The notes under the pieces: generated by a model
Databases searched by the model: none
Told to the model about the DNA's origin: nothing
The model's input: only the letters and a program-made list of their open reading frames with translations
Program-made: the position numbers and the translations under genes
NCBI GenBank assembly: GCA_015055905.1
Contig: SVHI01000006.1
Span: forward strand, 1-62,762
DNA length: 62,762 bases
From: Clostridiales bacterium
Lineage (GTDB): Bacteria > Bacillota > Clostridia > Christensenellales > UBA1242
Reading direction: 5' to 3'
Shown here: piece after piece, positions 8,233-17,362 of the stretch
How the letters are laid out: every line of letters starts with the position of its first letter
How positions within the stretch are numbered: position 1 is the first letter of the stretch

Positions 8233-9240
8233 TTAAATTACAATAAGTGCGGCAACTACTACTAGAATTGCGTTTATTACAAAAGAAATGATATTTTTCT
8301 TTTTTGAACTGTTGCGAATTTTAGAAATTTGTTGTCTTACATTTGCTTTTTTTGCATTGCTGCCAATTTGCACTTCTGGATAAGATACGAAATCTTTAAT
8401 GTTATCAACATTCTCGAGTGATTTTTTGTATGAATCATAAACCACAGTTTGTTTTGGATTGATTAGCGAATAAAGTTTCATAAGTCTAAATGGTGGTATG
8501 ATTACATTCAAAAAGAAACTTAAAACAACATAGGCTGGTATTAGCCACAATCTATATTGATGCACATTAAGTTGAGGAATGTAAATGTTCAATACGACAG
8601 CCGCTGCGATAAGCAAAATTGCGGTGATTGGGAATGAAATGTAGAGGGTTGAATTGTATTTAATTTTGTTTCTCTTTGTGATAATTTCACTTAATCTTGG
8701 TTGCAATGAATGGAAGAGTGATAAAATATACTCTTTTAATGTGGTTACTTCAGCCTCTGCGTTTGAACCAGAGATGTTATAAGACACATACTCTTCTGCG
8801 AACCTAACATAAACGTCTTGTTCAATTCTGTTTGCTGGGTCAAAAGTGTAGTCGTCGGCTTTGTAATATTTTTTATAAGTTATGTGCATATTGATTGAAA
8901 CTGATTCAATAATAGCAAATCCGTGGTGGGTTAGGGAACTTAAGAACTCGTCCACTGGTTTGTTGGTGTAACTAGAGCCGTCTTTGTAGTTAATATCCAC
9001 AGTTAAAGTTGCATAGTCGCGCTTATTGTGGAACTCTTTTCTAACAAATTCTGGATAGTTGTCAGGGTAGTTTAGTTCTTGACGTTTTTGTGACCAAGCC
9101 TTATATTCATTTTCTTCTTCTTGAATAAGAGCCTCAGTGGCTTCAAAGTCTTTTTGTTTATCCAAAAAATAATCGTTTAAATAATTAACTATTTTAATAA
9201 TATCATTTTGTTCAACAATGACGTTTTTAATTTCTTCCAT
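8233..9240 (-). CDS. Hypothetical membrane protein, three predicted helices
   Basis: A 335-aa protein I cannot assign. Residues 1-190 are soluble and mostly helical, with a charged start and an aromatic-rich middle. Then there is a hydrophobic helix (about 200-222, LYISFPITAILLIAAAVV), a second (about 230-252, LWLIPAYVVLSFFLNVII), and a C-terminal anchor (about 314-335, IISFVINAILVVVAALIVI). GAGGAA before the ATG supports the start. It is a single gene, convergent with the DUF362 gene. Confidence 0.55.
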   Translation of the reverse strand: MEEIKNVIVEQNDIIKIVNYLNDYFLDKQKDFEATEALIQEEENEYKAWSQKRQELNYPDNYPEFVRKEFHNKRDYATLTVDINYKDGSSYTNKPVDEFLSSLTHHGFAIIESVSINMHITYKKYYKADDYTFDPANRIEQDVYVRFAEEYVSYNISGSNAEAEVTTLKEYILSLFHSLQPRLSEIITKRNKIKYNSTLYISFPITAILLIAAAVVLNIYIPQLNVHQYRLWLIPAYVVLSFFLNVIIPPFRLMKLYSLINPKQTVVYDSYKKSLENVDNIKDFVSYPEVQIGSNAKKANVRQQISKIRNSSKKKNIISFVINAILVVVAALIVI

Positions 9241-9329
9241 AAAATAATTCCTCTTGATGTTATAAATATAGCATCTAAACGAAAAATAGGCAAACCAAAT
9301 TTCCTTTTAACGAGAATTTAACGAAAGAA

Positions 9330-9359
9330 AAAAGAGAACCGAACTTCGGTTCTCTTTTT
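9330..9359. terminator. Terminator downstream of the tRNA
   Basis: AGAGAACCGAA/TTCGGTTCTCT stem with T tracts on both strands, four bases beyond the tRNA 3' end on the minus strand. Confidence 0.88.
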
Positions 9360-9362
9360 GAT

Positions 9363-9438
9363 TGGTTGCGGGGGGAGGACTCGAACCTCCGACCTTTGGG
9401 TTATGAGCCCAACGAGCTGCCAACTGCTCTACCCCGCG
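9363..9438 (-). tRNA. Initiator tRNA-fMet (CAU)
   Basis: A full 76-base cloverleaf with encoded CCA. The anticodon loop is CTCATAA (anticodon CAU). Two marks identify the initiator rather than elongator or tRNA-Ile2: the C1 x A72 mismatch at the top of the acceptor stem (5' CGCGGGG against CCCCGCA) and three consecutive G-C pairs at the base of the anticodon stem (TTGGG/CCCAA). The T loop TTCGAGT is standard. Confidence 0.95.
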
Positions 9439-9574
9439 ATATAGGTCTTTTGTTTTTACAACATAATTATATTACACTAATTTAATTTTTATGTCAATAG
9501 TATGACAAGAAAATTTTTATTTTTTGAATAGGGTAGGGTTTAAAATAAAAAAAGGAAGAACGTTTTGTTCTTCC

Positions 9575-10099
9575 TTAAATCATTCTAAGTTTGATTTCGT
9601 TTGTTTTGAGAGTTTCAGGAACATTGATTATTCTTTGGTTTGATGAGCCTCTAAACTTGAGTGACAAGTTTTTAAGGTCTTCAACAAATTCGCCGTCAAC
9701 CAAGGTGTCGATGTATGAAAGCATTTCGTCGGTGTGTTCGCATCTTGCTCTGCTTTCTTTTAAAAGCTCGTTGTCTAAAGTATAGCCTGAATAACACCAG
9801 ATGTTTTTTGTGTCGCCGTAGGTTTCACGAACACGGCGAAGGAGTTTTACAAGTTCGGCTTGGTTTTGTGGTTCCATTGGCTCTCCGCCAAGCAAGGTTA
9901 AACCCTTAATATAGCTAGGTTTAAGCATTTCAATTATTTGGTCTTCAGTTTCTTTTGTGTATTGTTTGCCATAACAAAAGTTCCAAGTTTCAGGGTTGAA
10001 ACAGTTTTTGCAGTGATGTGTGCAACCCGAAACAAAGAGAGACACTCTAACGCCTTCGCCGTTTGCTATATCAGTATTTTTAATCTCGCCGTAATACAT
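9575..10099 (-). CDS. nrdG: Anaerobic ribonucleoside-triphosphate reductase activating protein
   Basis: The 174-aa radical-SAM activase carries the CX3CX2C iron-sulphur motif (CTHHCKNC, Cys26, Cys30, Cys33), the GGEP motif (LLGGEPM, about 93) for S-adenosylmethionine binding, and normal NrdG length. It generates the glycyl radical on NrdD under anaerobic conditions. It lies 18 bp downstream of nrdD on the same strand, has its own AAGGAG site, and should be co-transcribed and controlled by the NrdR-like boxes before nrdD. Confidence 0.93.
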   Translation of the reverse strand: MYYGEIKNTDIANGEGVRVSLFVSGCTHHCKNCFNPETWNFCYGKQYTKETEDQIIEMLKPSYIKGLTLLGGEPMEPQNQAELVKLLRRVRETYGDTKNIWCYSGYTLDNELLKESRARCEHTDEMLSYIDTLVDGEFVEDLKNLSLKFRGSSNQRIINVPETLKTNEIKLRMI

Positions 10100-10117
10100 A
10101 GGTTTGCTCCTTTATTA

Positions 10118-12292
10118 TTATAGGTGCAAAACTCTTTCTCTAATTTCTTGAGTTCTGCCTTGGTTCCAGAATTGTGAACCGATGTAGCCGCAAGTTCTTC
10201 TTGCAACGTTCATTTTTGTTTGGTCAGTGTTTCCACAGTTTGGACATTTCCAAATGAGTTTGGTGTCTTCTTCGTGGATTTGAATTTCGCCGTCATAACC
10301 GCAATTCATACAATAGTCTGATTTTGTGTTAAGTTCGGCATACATAATGTTGTCGTAGATAAATTTCATAACTTCCAAAACTGCAGGAATGTTGTTTTGC
10401 ATATTTGGAACTTCTACATAAGAAATAGCGCCACCAGGTGAAAGTGCTTGGAATTCACTTTCAAGTTTAAGTTTTGTGAATGCGTCAATTGGTTCTGTTA
10501 CGTGAACGTGATAACTGTTTGTGATGTAGTTCTTGTCAGTAACGCCTTCAATTACGCCAAATCTTTGTTGTAAACATTTTGAGAACTTGTATGTTGTTGA
10601 TTCAAGTGGTGTGCCGTATAATGAATAGTCAATATTTTCAGCTTCTTTCCACTTCTTTGTATACTCGTTGAGTTTTTTCATAATCTCAAGACCGAGTTCT
10701 TTGCCTTCTGGCTCAGTGAGTTTCTTTCCAGAAAGTGCATAAACTGTTTCCCAAAGACCTGCATAGCCAAGTGAAATGGTTGAGTAGCCTCCGTGAAGGA
10801 GTTTGTCGATTGTTTCGCCTGGTTTGAGTCTTGCGAGAGCGCCGTATTGCCAAAGGATTGGAGCGGCGTCTGAAGTTGTGCCTGAAAGTCTTTCGTGTCT
10901 GCATTGGAGACCTTTGTGACAAAGTTCCATTCTTTCATCAAAGATTTTCCAGAATTTTTCTAAGTTTCTGTCTGCTGAAAGGGCAATATCGATAAGGTTG
11001 ACAGTTACAACGCCTTGGTTGAAACGTCCATAATATTTTGCATTGCCGTTTTCGTCAACAAATGGTGTTAAGAAACTTCTGCAACCCATACAGGTGTAGC
11101 AGTGACCATCACCGTTTTTGTCAACTTTAAGTTCAAGCATTTTCTTTTCAGAAATATAGTCAGGAACCATACGTTTTGCTGTGCATTTTGCAGCAAGTTC
11201 TGTTAAATAGTAATATTCACTGTCTTCGTGAATGTTTTGTTCTTCCAAAACATAGATGAGTTTTGGGAATGCTGGGGTAATATAAACACCTTTTTGGTTC
11301 TTTACACCTTGAATTCTTTGTTTGAGTGTTTCCTCAATCATAATTGCAAGGTCTTTCTTTTCTTGTTCATTTCTTGCTTCGCCAAGATACATAAACACAG
11401 TGATGAATGGTGCTTGACCATTGGTTGTCATCAAAGTTACAACTTGGTATTGAATTGTTTGGATACCGCGGTTGATTTCTTCACGAACCTTTGATTCAAC
11501 GATTTGGTTTAATTGTTCTTCTGAAACATCAATTCCAAGTTCTTTGAATTCTTTTTCAGTGTTTTTTCTAAATTTCTTTCTAGAAACATCAACAAATGGT
11601 GCGAGGTGGGTGAGTGTGATTGATTGACCGCCATATTGGTTGCTGGCAACTTGCGCAATAATTTGTGTTGCAATGTTACAAGCGGTTGAGAATGAATGTG
11701 GTCTTTCAATCATTGTTCCAGAAATAACTGTTCCGTTTTGAAGCATATCTTCAAGGTTCACAAGGTCGCAGTTGTGCATTCTTTGTGCAAAATAGTCTGC
11801 GTCGTGGAAGTGGATAAGGCCTTCTTTGTGGGCTTTCCAAACTTCCTCAGGAACTAAGAATCTTTCGCAAAGGTCTTTTGAAACTTCACCAGCCATATAG
11901 TCTCTTTGAACAGAGTTGATAGTTGGGTTCTTGTTTGAGTTCTCTTGCTTAACTTCTTCGTTGTTGCAATCAATGAGCGATAAGATTTGCTTGTCGGTTG
12001 AGTTGTTCTTTCTTGCTAAGGCTCTTTGATAACGATAGGTGATATAGTTTCTAGCAACTTGAAAAGCACCTTGTTTCATAATTTGATTTTCAACCAAGTC
12101 TTGAACTTCTTCAACGGTTTCAGTTCTACGAGTTTTTTTGCAGTGTGCTTCCACATTTTTTGCAATCTCGTCGATTTGCTCGTCAGTAAGTCTTAACTTC
12201 TCGTCAACAGACAAATTTGCCTTTTTAACGGCATTAACAATCTTGTTGATATCGAAAACCTGTTCTTCTCCGCTCCTCTTGATAATTTTCAT
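10118..12292 (-). CDS. nrdD: Anaerobic (class III) ribonucleoside-triphosphate reductase
   Basis: The 724-aa enzyme reduces ribonucleoside triphosphates to deoxy forms without oxygen. An N-terminal ATP-cone (about 1-95, starting MKIIKRSGEEQVFD) provides allosteric control. The catalytic barrel follows, and near the C-terminus are the zinc site CMNCG...CPNCG (about 667-690) and the glycyl-radical motif RTCGYIG with Gly at about 702. Length matches the family. GGAGGAGG lies before the ATG. It leads the nrdD-nrdG operon; the upstream promoter carries NrdR-type boxes. Confidence 0.95.
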   Translation of the reverse strand: MKIIKRSGEEQVFDINKIVNAVKKANLSVDEKLRLTDEQIDEIAKNVEAHCKKTRRTETVEEVQDLVENQIMKQGAFQVARNYITYRYQRALARKNNSTDKQILSLIDCNNEEVKQENSNKNPTINSVQRDYMAGEVSKDLCERFLVPEEVWKAHKEGLIHFHDADYFAQRMHNCDLVNLEDMLQNGTVISGTMIERPHSFSTACNIATQIIAQVASNQYGGQSITLTHLAPFVDVSRKKFRKNTEKEFKELGIDVSEEQLNQIVESKVREEINRGIQTIQYQVVTLMTTNGQAPFITVFMYLGEARNEQEKKDLAIMIEETLKQRIQGVKNQKGVYITPAFPKLIYVLEEQNIHEDSEYYYLTELAAKCTAKRMVPDYISEKKMLELKVDKNGDGHCYTCMGCRSFLTPFVDENGNAKYYGRFNQGVVTVNLIDIALSADRNLEKFWKIFDERMELCHKGLQCRHERLSGTTSDAAPILWQYGALARLKPGETIDKLLHGGYSTISLGYAGLWETVYALSGKKLTEPEGKELGLEIMKKLNEYTKKWKEAENIDYSLYGTPLESTTYKFSKCLQQRFGVIEGVTDKNYITNSYHVHVTEPIDAFTKLKLESEFQALSPGGAISYVEVPNMQNNIPAVLEVMKFIYDNIMYAELNTKSDYCMNCGYDGEIQIHEEDTKLIWKCPNCGNTDQTKMNVARRTCGYIGSQFWNQGRTQEIRERVLHL

Positions 12293-12319
12293 AAGTTTGG
12301 TCCTCCTCCCGTGATTTTC

Positions 12320-12402
12320 ACACGAAATCTTGTGTTAGATTACGAGATTGATAATACAATATCTTGTGTTAGGTTTCAAGATAAACCAACCATATTTTGT
12401 GT
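12320..12402 (-). promoter_or_regulatory. nrdD promoter with three phased NrdR-type boxes
   Basis: Read on the minus strand, TTGAAA (12374-12379) and TATTAT (12351-12356) are 17 bp apart. Three 16-bp boxes resembling the NrdR consensus ACACwATATATwGTGT lie at 12320-12335 (ACACGAAATCTTGTGT), 12354-12369 (ATACAATATCTTGTGT) and, weaker, 12387-12402 (CAACCATATTTTGTGT). Their centres are 34 and 33 bp apart, about three helical turns, and the middle box fills the spacer. This fits repression by NrdR when dNTPs are high. Confidence 0.8.
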
Positions 12403-12668
12403 TTTTTGGATATTTTGCATAAAAAATAAAAATTTTGAAAAACCCCCTATATTTTTGTTGCAAAAACCTAAACTTTGATAAATTAAGACTTTGAAAACAC
12501 TAATAGTTTACAAATTATAACAGTCTACCACTTGGATATAAAAATATTGAATAGTTTGGCTCGAAAATTTTAAATTTTGTTTATAATCTATATATTGTGT
12601 TTGTTTCGAGAAAGTTAAACTATAACCAGAAAATAAATTTTTTATTTTTAATTGACGCGTAACTTTAT
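12403..12668. other. AT-rich intergenic region
   Basis: No gene seen. The stretch separates divergent nrdD and the 12743 lipoprotein. It holds one interrupted inverted repeat, CTCGAAA (about 12562) with TTTCGAG (about 12605), which could be an operator or just chance in AT-rich DNA. Confidence 0.4.
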
Positions 12669-12697
12669 TTGATATTTTTTAATCTTTTACTTATAAT
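12669..12697 (+). promoter_or_regulatory. Sigma-A-type promoter
   Basis: TTGATA at 12669-12674, 17-bp spacer, TATAAT at 12692-12697; 45 bases before the lipoprotein start. Confidence 0.75.
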
Positions 12698-12742
12698 AAA
12701 AATGTATAAGTATATTTAACTATTATATATAAGGAAAATCAT

Positions 12743-15220
12743 ATGAAGAAAAAAAGAATATTACTAAGTTTGTTTCTAATATTGTCGATATTCTGTTTTG
12801 CTGCGTGCAAAAAAGACCCTGACACAACAACACCACCAGTAACTCCGCCTCCTGTTGAAACTCCTGTTGAGCCAACAGGACCTGTTGACCCAACTCTTAA
12901 TGTTGGAATTTCAGGCGGAAAACACTATGTGGGTGACGTGCTTGAGGATATTGACATACACTTAACCGCTGGTGACTCTGCTGGAACCATTGCTTGGGAC
13001 AACCCTTCTTATGTTTTGGTTTTGGGTGAAAACTTGTGTTCTTGGACCTTTACCCCAGACGACGCAAACGCGTTTAACACAAAGTCAGGAACAAAGACCA
13101 TTGTTGCTGTCAATAGGGCAGCTGTTCCTGAAATTGAAGTTTCAGTTAATGAGGGAACATTCTATGAAGGTGAAAAACTTTCAGTGGTAACGCTTTCTTA
13201 CACCCCTAATTCAATCGAGGGAACACTTGCGTGGACAAATCCAAACACGGAACTTGTTGTTGGAACCCACGAATATGAATGGACATTTACTCCAGACGAC
13301 ACTGATGCCTATGAAGTTGTGACAGGAACTGCTGAAGTTGAGGTTTCTGCACAATATTTAACATCGATTGAAATTAAAACCAACCCAACACAAATGACTG
13401 GTTATGAAGCATTTGAGACTCTTGACCAAACTGGTTTGACACTTGAACTTATTTATAATAAAGGAAAAAATGAAACAATAACCAGTGGTTGGGAAATTTC
13501 TTATAGCACAGGTGAAACTCTTGTTGCTGGAAGCAATTTGGTCACAATCACTTATCAAGAAAAAACTTGCACACTTGAAGTTAATGATGTTGCAAAGATT
13601 GAAGTTGCTGAGCCAACATTTAAAACAAAAACATATACAGGTGACCCATTACCTGTTGAAATTGAAACAAATGCATCAGCTCACTATTCGTATGATGAGG
13701 AACTTTCATTCACAAATGCAAATATGGCAGGACACCTCGTTGATGTTTCACTTGTTGACCCATCAAACTACGAATGGAAAACAGAAGAAAACAAATCAAA
13801 AACAACAATTCAAGTTCCATTTGTTATCAATAAAATTGCATTGGTTGTTACTGAAAAAGACTATAACAAGCCTTATGATGGCGAAGAACACGCTGCAACG
13901 GTTGAAGCCGATGGCGCTGAAACAATATATTATGCAACAACAGTGCTAAATAAGGATAACTATTCTTTGGTTGGTTCAACTGCAGAAATTAAATATAAAA
14001 ATGTTATTGCCGACGTCGTAATTTATTATTATATTGTTGGTGATGTTAACCACTTTGATGCTAGCGGAAGTTTGACTCTTAACATCACAAAACAACAAGC
14101 AAGATTTGCGTCAAACTATTGCTATGCAGTTGCAACAGGTGATGTTATCGAATATCCAGAAGAATATATTCAGCTTGTTAACGATAATGGTGATGAAGTT
14201 GAATTGCAAACTTCGCCAACCATCACTTATTATGCAGATGCTGCGAATCAAATCTTAACAAACAAGATTAATCACGGAAGTGCTTACGCCGGTGGTGCTC
14301 CATCTGAACCAAGTGAGGGAACACCTTATGCTGTTTTGATTGAATATTCAGACGATAACTATAACGCATCAACATTCGTTTATCTTTATATTGAATATGA
14401 CGATAATATGTTCTATGCATCTGGAAAAGAGGATACGTTTGCGTTTAAGTATAATCCAGTTGAATATGGTTCAACTGAACTTTGCACCTATTATGCAGAG
14501 TTCTATCTTCAAGAAAATGCAACTCTTGGTATTACTGAAATTGCTTGCAACTTTAAAATGGGTTCAGGCACCGAGAACAACAAGACAGGCGTTATTATCT
14601 ATAAAGATGGCGGTTATATGCTTGTTGATAGCGAAGGCAACACAACTGCTGTTGTTGCAAATGAAGAAGATTCAACAATCACAATCACAAATGGAAACAT
14701 TCTTCTTGAAAAATGGGTTATTCCAGATTATTTAGGAACTTATTCAGGTCAAACAATCGCTGATGATGCAACCCAAGAAGATGGCAGTGAATATGCAAAC
14801 AAATTCACATCAATTAGACTCTATAACCACTATGGCACAATTAGATTTGAACTTAACTATAATATGGCGGTTGTGACAATTCAGTCAAAGGTGCCTTGGG
14901 AACCAACAAAAACTTATGGTGGTTCTGGAACAAAGAGTGGTGTTGTTGAATATAGTGGAATCGTAACATCTTCAGGATTAAAACAAGAACTTGTTTTCTA
15001 CTGGACAACAAGTGAATATAGAAAATCGGGTGACAATGAGTATTTCTATCTTAGATGGGCTGCATACACTGGTTCAACTGCAGATACCCCTTTGGTTGAA
15101 GACCCACAATCTATGGTGTTTGAAGGTGGTTCAATCGCAACTGAATTGTATTTTGCAGAGTTAGCAGAAGCTGAACATTTAACACTTGATGTAACATACA
15201 CAAAACAAACAGAAGAATAA
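12743..15220 (+). CDS. Large lipoprotein with Ig-like and MBG-like repeat domains
   Basis: An 825-aa predicted lipoprotein: signal peptide residues 1-21 and lipobox FAAC with Cys22, then a Thr/Pro/Glu spacer. Residues about 50-200 hold two related Ig-like repeats, each ending with a WTFTPDD motif. A bacterial Ig-like segment follows (about 205-280, SIEIKTNPTQMTGYEAF), then MBG-like segments (about 385-450, YNKPYDGEEHAATV). The last 350 residues are beta-rich with no named domain. It should be displayed outside the membrane, probably for adhesion or glycan binding. AAGGAA precedes the start, and a promoter and a terminator frame a single gene. Confidence 0.8.
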   Translation: MKKKRILLSLFLILSIFCFAACKKDPDTTTPPVTPPPVETPVEPTGPVDPTLNVGISGGKHYVGDVLEDIDIHLTAGDSAGTIAWDNPSYVLVLGENLCSWTFTPDDANAFNTKSGTKTIVAVNRAAVPEIEVSVNEGTFYEGEKLSVVTLSYTPNSIEGTLAWTNPNTELVVGTHEYEWTFTPDDTDAYEVVTGTAEVEVSAQYLTSIEIKTNPTQMTGYEAFETLDQTGLTLELIYNKGKNETITSGWEISYSTGETLVAGSNLVTITYQEKTCTLEVNDVAKIEVAEPTFKTKTYTGDPLPVEIETNASAHYSYDEELSFTNANMAGHLVDVSLVDPSNYEWKTEENKSKTTIQVPFVINKIALVVTEKDYNKPYDGEEHAATVEADGAETIYYATTVLNKDNYSLVGSTAEIKYKNVIADVVIYYYIVGDVNHFDASGSLTLNITKQQARFASNYCYAVATGDVIEYPEEYIQLVNDNGDEVELQTSPTITYYADAANQILTNKINHGSAYAGGAPSEPSEGTPYAVLIEYSDDNYNASTFVYLYIEYDDNMFYASGKEDTFAFKYNPVEYGSTELCTYYAEFYLQENATLGITEIACNFKMGSGTENNKTGVIIYKDGGYMLVDSEGNTTAVVANEEDSTITITNGNILLEKWVIPDYLGTYSGQTIADDATQEDGSEYANKFTSIRLYNHYGTIRFELNYNMAVVTIQSKVPWEPTKTYGGSGTKSGVVEYSGIVTSSGLKQELVFYWTTSEYRKSGDNEYFYLRWAAYTGSTADTPLVEDPQSMVFEGGSIATELYFAELAEAEHLTLDVTYTKQTEE

Positions 15221-15221
15221 G

Positions 15222-15251
15222 AAAAAGACAGGCTTAAACCTGTCTTTTTTT
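15222..15251. terminator. Bidirectional intrinsic terminator
   Basis: AAAAGACAGG/CCTGTCTTTT stem between the lipoprotein gene and the convergent SDR gene. Confidence 0.9.
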
Positions 15252-15260
15252 GTTGTTTGA

Positions 15261-15995
15261 TTAATATCTTGCGACTCCGCCAGTAACCGAAAGAACCTCG
15301 CCTGTGATAAATCCGCTTTCTTCGCTTGCAAGGAAATAGATTGAATTTGCAACATCTGCAGGGGTGCCAATTCTGTCGAGTGGGGTTGAGTCAATGATGC
15401 AGTCTTTGTCAACATCGGTGAGATTGCTGGTCATTTTTGTTTCAATGCAACCAGGTGCAACAGCGTTAACTCTAACAAATGGTGCTGACTCAACTGAAAG
15501 TGATTTTGTTAGCCCGATAATACCTGCTTTGCAAGCGGAATAAACTGATTCAAGGCTTCCACCACTTATGCCATAGATTGATGAAACATTAACGATTGAG
15601 CCGTGTTTTTGTTCCATAAAATACTTTAAAATGGCTTTGTTGAAAAGGATTGTTCCTCTAAGGTTGATGTTTATAATTTCGTCGATTGTTTCAGTTGGTT
15701 TGTCAATGAGCATTTGAACAGGTTCTGCTCTGCCAGCGCAAGCAACAAAAGCGTCAACATATTCAAATTCCTTAAAAACCGAACCTAAAAATGAGATAAT
15801 ATTGCTTTCATTGGTTTGGTCACAAGGCAGCGCCAAAACTTCAATGTTGTATGATTTTAGTTTTTCAATAAATTCTGTATCAAAGGTGCTAAGATATGTG
15901 AGGGCGATGTTATATCCGTTTTGAGCGAATTTTTCAGCGGTTGCTTTGCCGATATCACCAAAACCACCTGAAATAATAACACTTTTTCTAATCAT
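15261..15995 (-). CDS. SDR family oxidoreductase (FabG-like)
   Basis: The 244-aa classical short-chain dehydrogenase has the cofactor motif SGGFGDIG (about 9-16, the TGxxxGxG variant), the NVSSIYG segment with catalytic Ser, YSACK with the catalytic Tyr and Lys (about 150-154), and a C-terminal FITGEVLSVTGGVARY typical of FabG-type reductases. It could be a 3-oxoacyl-ACP reductase or a sugar or alcohol dehydrogenase; no fatty-acid genes adjoin it. GGAGG six bases before ATG 15995 decides the start. The ATG overlaps the stop of the upstream kinase gene by eight bases, so the two are translationally coupled. Confidence 0.85.
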   Translation of the reverse strand: MIRKSVIISGGFGDIGKATAEKFAQNGYNIALTYLSTFDTEFIEKLKSYNIEVLALPCDQTNESNIISFLGSVFKEFEYVDAFVACAGRAEPVQMLIDKPTETIDEIININLRGTILFNKAILKYFMEQKHGSIVNVSSIYGISGGSLESVYSACKAGIIGLTKSLSVESAPFVRVNAVAPGCIETKMTSNLTDVDKDCIIDSTPLDRIGTPADVANSIYFLASEESGFITGEVLSVTGGVARY

Positions 15996-16560
15996 TTTTT
16001 CCTCCAATAAGGTTGATGTTTTTTATGAGTGAAGCAAAATCTATTTCATTTGTGCTATCAAGAATGATATCAAATGAAAAATCGTTGTAATCATTTATTG
16101 AACTGTCTCTTTTTTCAAAATATTCTTTTGAGATGTTTTCTCTCAAATTTACTCTTTTGAAGCGTTCTTCAAATGTAGAATTGAGCAAAATTTTAACATC
16201 TATTGAGTCAAATTGCTTGAGCCAAGGCAAAAGGGCATAGTCTAAAATTACAGTCTTTTTTGAACTATTTATAATCTCATCAATCTCAAGTTCCATTTGT
16301 GTTTGACAAAAACTATTGAGTTTATCAAGTTTTTCTTTATTGTTAAAAACAATGGCTCCAAGTTTTTTTCGATTAAGGGCACCGTTATCAAAAACACCTT
16401 CGCCAAATTCGTTTCTTACAAATTCAAGAGTCTTTTCTTCAAGCAAAACGCCGTGAGAAATTTTGTCAATATCAACGTGAATTGCGTCAAGAGAATCTTT
16501 TAATTTTTCAGATAAATAACTTTTCCCAGAACCTGATTTTCCTGTTATTCCAATAACCAT
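15988..16560 (-). CDS. Dephospho-CoA kinase-like P-loop kinase
   Basis: A 190-aa P-loop kinase: VIGITGKSGSGKS (residues 2-14, Walker A), HVDIDKISHGVL (about 31-42, as in the CoaE DADKxxH motif), GALNRKKLGAIVFNNKEKLDKLN (the CoaE RxxLxxxVF segment) and a late LNSTFEERFKRVNLR lid-like segment. These fit CoaE, which phosphorylates dephospho-CoA in the last step of CoA synthesis, although sequence conservation is loose and a related nucleoside kinase is possible. ATG 16560 is chosen because AAGGAA precedes it. It is translationally coupled to the SDR gene. Confidence 0.7.
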   Translation of the reverse strand: MVIGITGKSGSGKSYLSEKLKDSLDAIHVDIDKISHGVLLEEKTLEFVRNEFGEGVFDNGALNRKKLGAIVFNNKEKLDKLNSFCQTQMELEIDEIINSSKKTVILDYALLPWLKQFDSIDVKILLNSTFEERFKRVNLRENISKEYFEKRDSSINDYNDFSFDIILDSTNEIDFASLIKNINLIGGKND

Positions 16561-16683
16561 AAAATTTTTCCTTTTTACAAAGTTTATTTTAGCACCCTTT
16601 TTGCGTGATGGCAACACAATAAAATAATTTATTTGTTGCGTTATATAAAAAAATAGTATAAAATGAATGTAAGTGGTGATATT

Positions 16684-17328
16684 ATGAAAATTTTATTAAA
16701 GAAAGAAAATGTTAAATTATTATTATCTGCTATCATTTATTTGGTTTTAGGCGTGCTATTTTGCGTTTTTTTAGGCCAAATGGTTGATTTTGCAGAAACA
16801 GCCATCTGCTTTGTGTTTTTGGTAGTTGGCGCAGTGCTTTTGGTGGTTTATGGGCTATTGCCTGCTGACGGAAAGATTTACCAAGTGCTAATTTATGGTA
16901 TTGTTGGCTTGGTTTTGGGTCTTTTAATTTTAATGGTTAGAATGTTCTTTATTATTGCACTTTCAGCGCTCATTGCCTATGGCGGAATTCAATCAATTAT
17001 GAATTCAGTTAAACTCAAAAAGCAAGGTGGAAAGTGGAAAGGTGAACTTATTGTTGGTTCGGTTATTGTTGCGCTTGCAATAGTTGTTATCATTTTAAAC
17101 GGAACAAGCACCGCAAGAAATATTATCGCAATTTTCTTGGGCGTGACATTTTTGATTGAAACTGCTTTTGAAATTTACGCGATTGTTAAATTGTTGATGC
17201 TTGAAAAAGCCAAAGCAAAAGAACTTCAAGAAACAGCTGAAATTCAAGAGACACAAGAAGTGCAAGAGGTTCAAGCAGCTGAACAAACACAAGAGGTTCA
17301 AGTGGCACAAGAGCCTGTTAATGAATAA
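16684..17328 (+). CDS. DUF308/HdeD-like membrane protein with acidic Gln-rich tail
   Basis: The 214-aa protein has six hydrophobic helices between residues 9 and 180 in the paired pattern of DUF308/HdeD proteins, and a cytosolic tail of about 40 residues with repeats of (Q/E)TQEVQ. Function is unknown in this lineage; HdeD itself relates to acid stress in enterics. ATG 16684 is favoured over an ATG at 16663: the -10-like TATAAA at 16657 would place the RNA start after 16663, and GGTGAT precedes 16684. A 34-bp gap without terminator links it to the following PIN-like module. Confidence 0.65.
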   Translation: MKILLKKENVKLLLSAIIYLVLGVLFCVFLGQMVDFAETAICFVFLVVGAVLLVVYGLLPADGKIYQVLIYGIVGLVLGLLILMVRMFFIIALSALIAYGGIQSIMNSVKLKKQGGKWKGELIVGSVIVALAIVVIILNGTSTARNIIAIFLGVTFLIETAFEIYAIVKLLMLEKAKAKELQETAEIQETQEVQEVQAAEQTQEVQVAQEPVNE

Positions 17329-17362
17329 ACCAAATAACGAAATCTAAAATAGGAGGCGAGAT

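Noticed and set aside
12562..12610. CTCGAAA/TTTCGAG inverted repeat as a defined operator
   Set aside because: Arms are short and about 36 bases apart in AT-rich DNA; no regulator is implied, so it is only mentioned in the intergenic entry.
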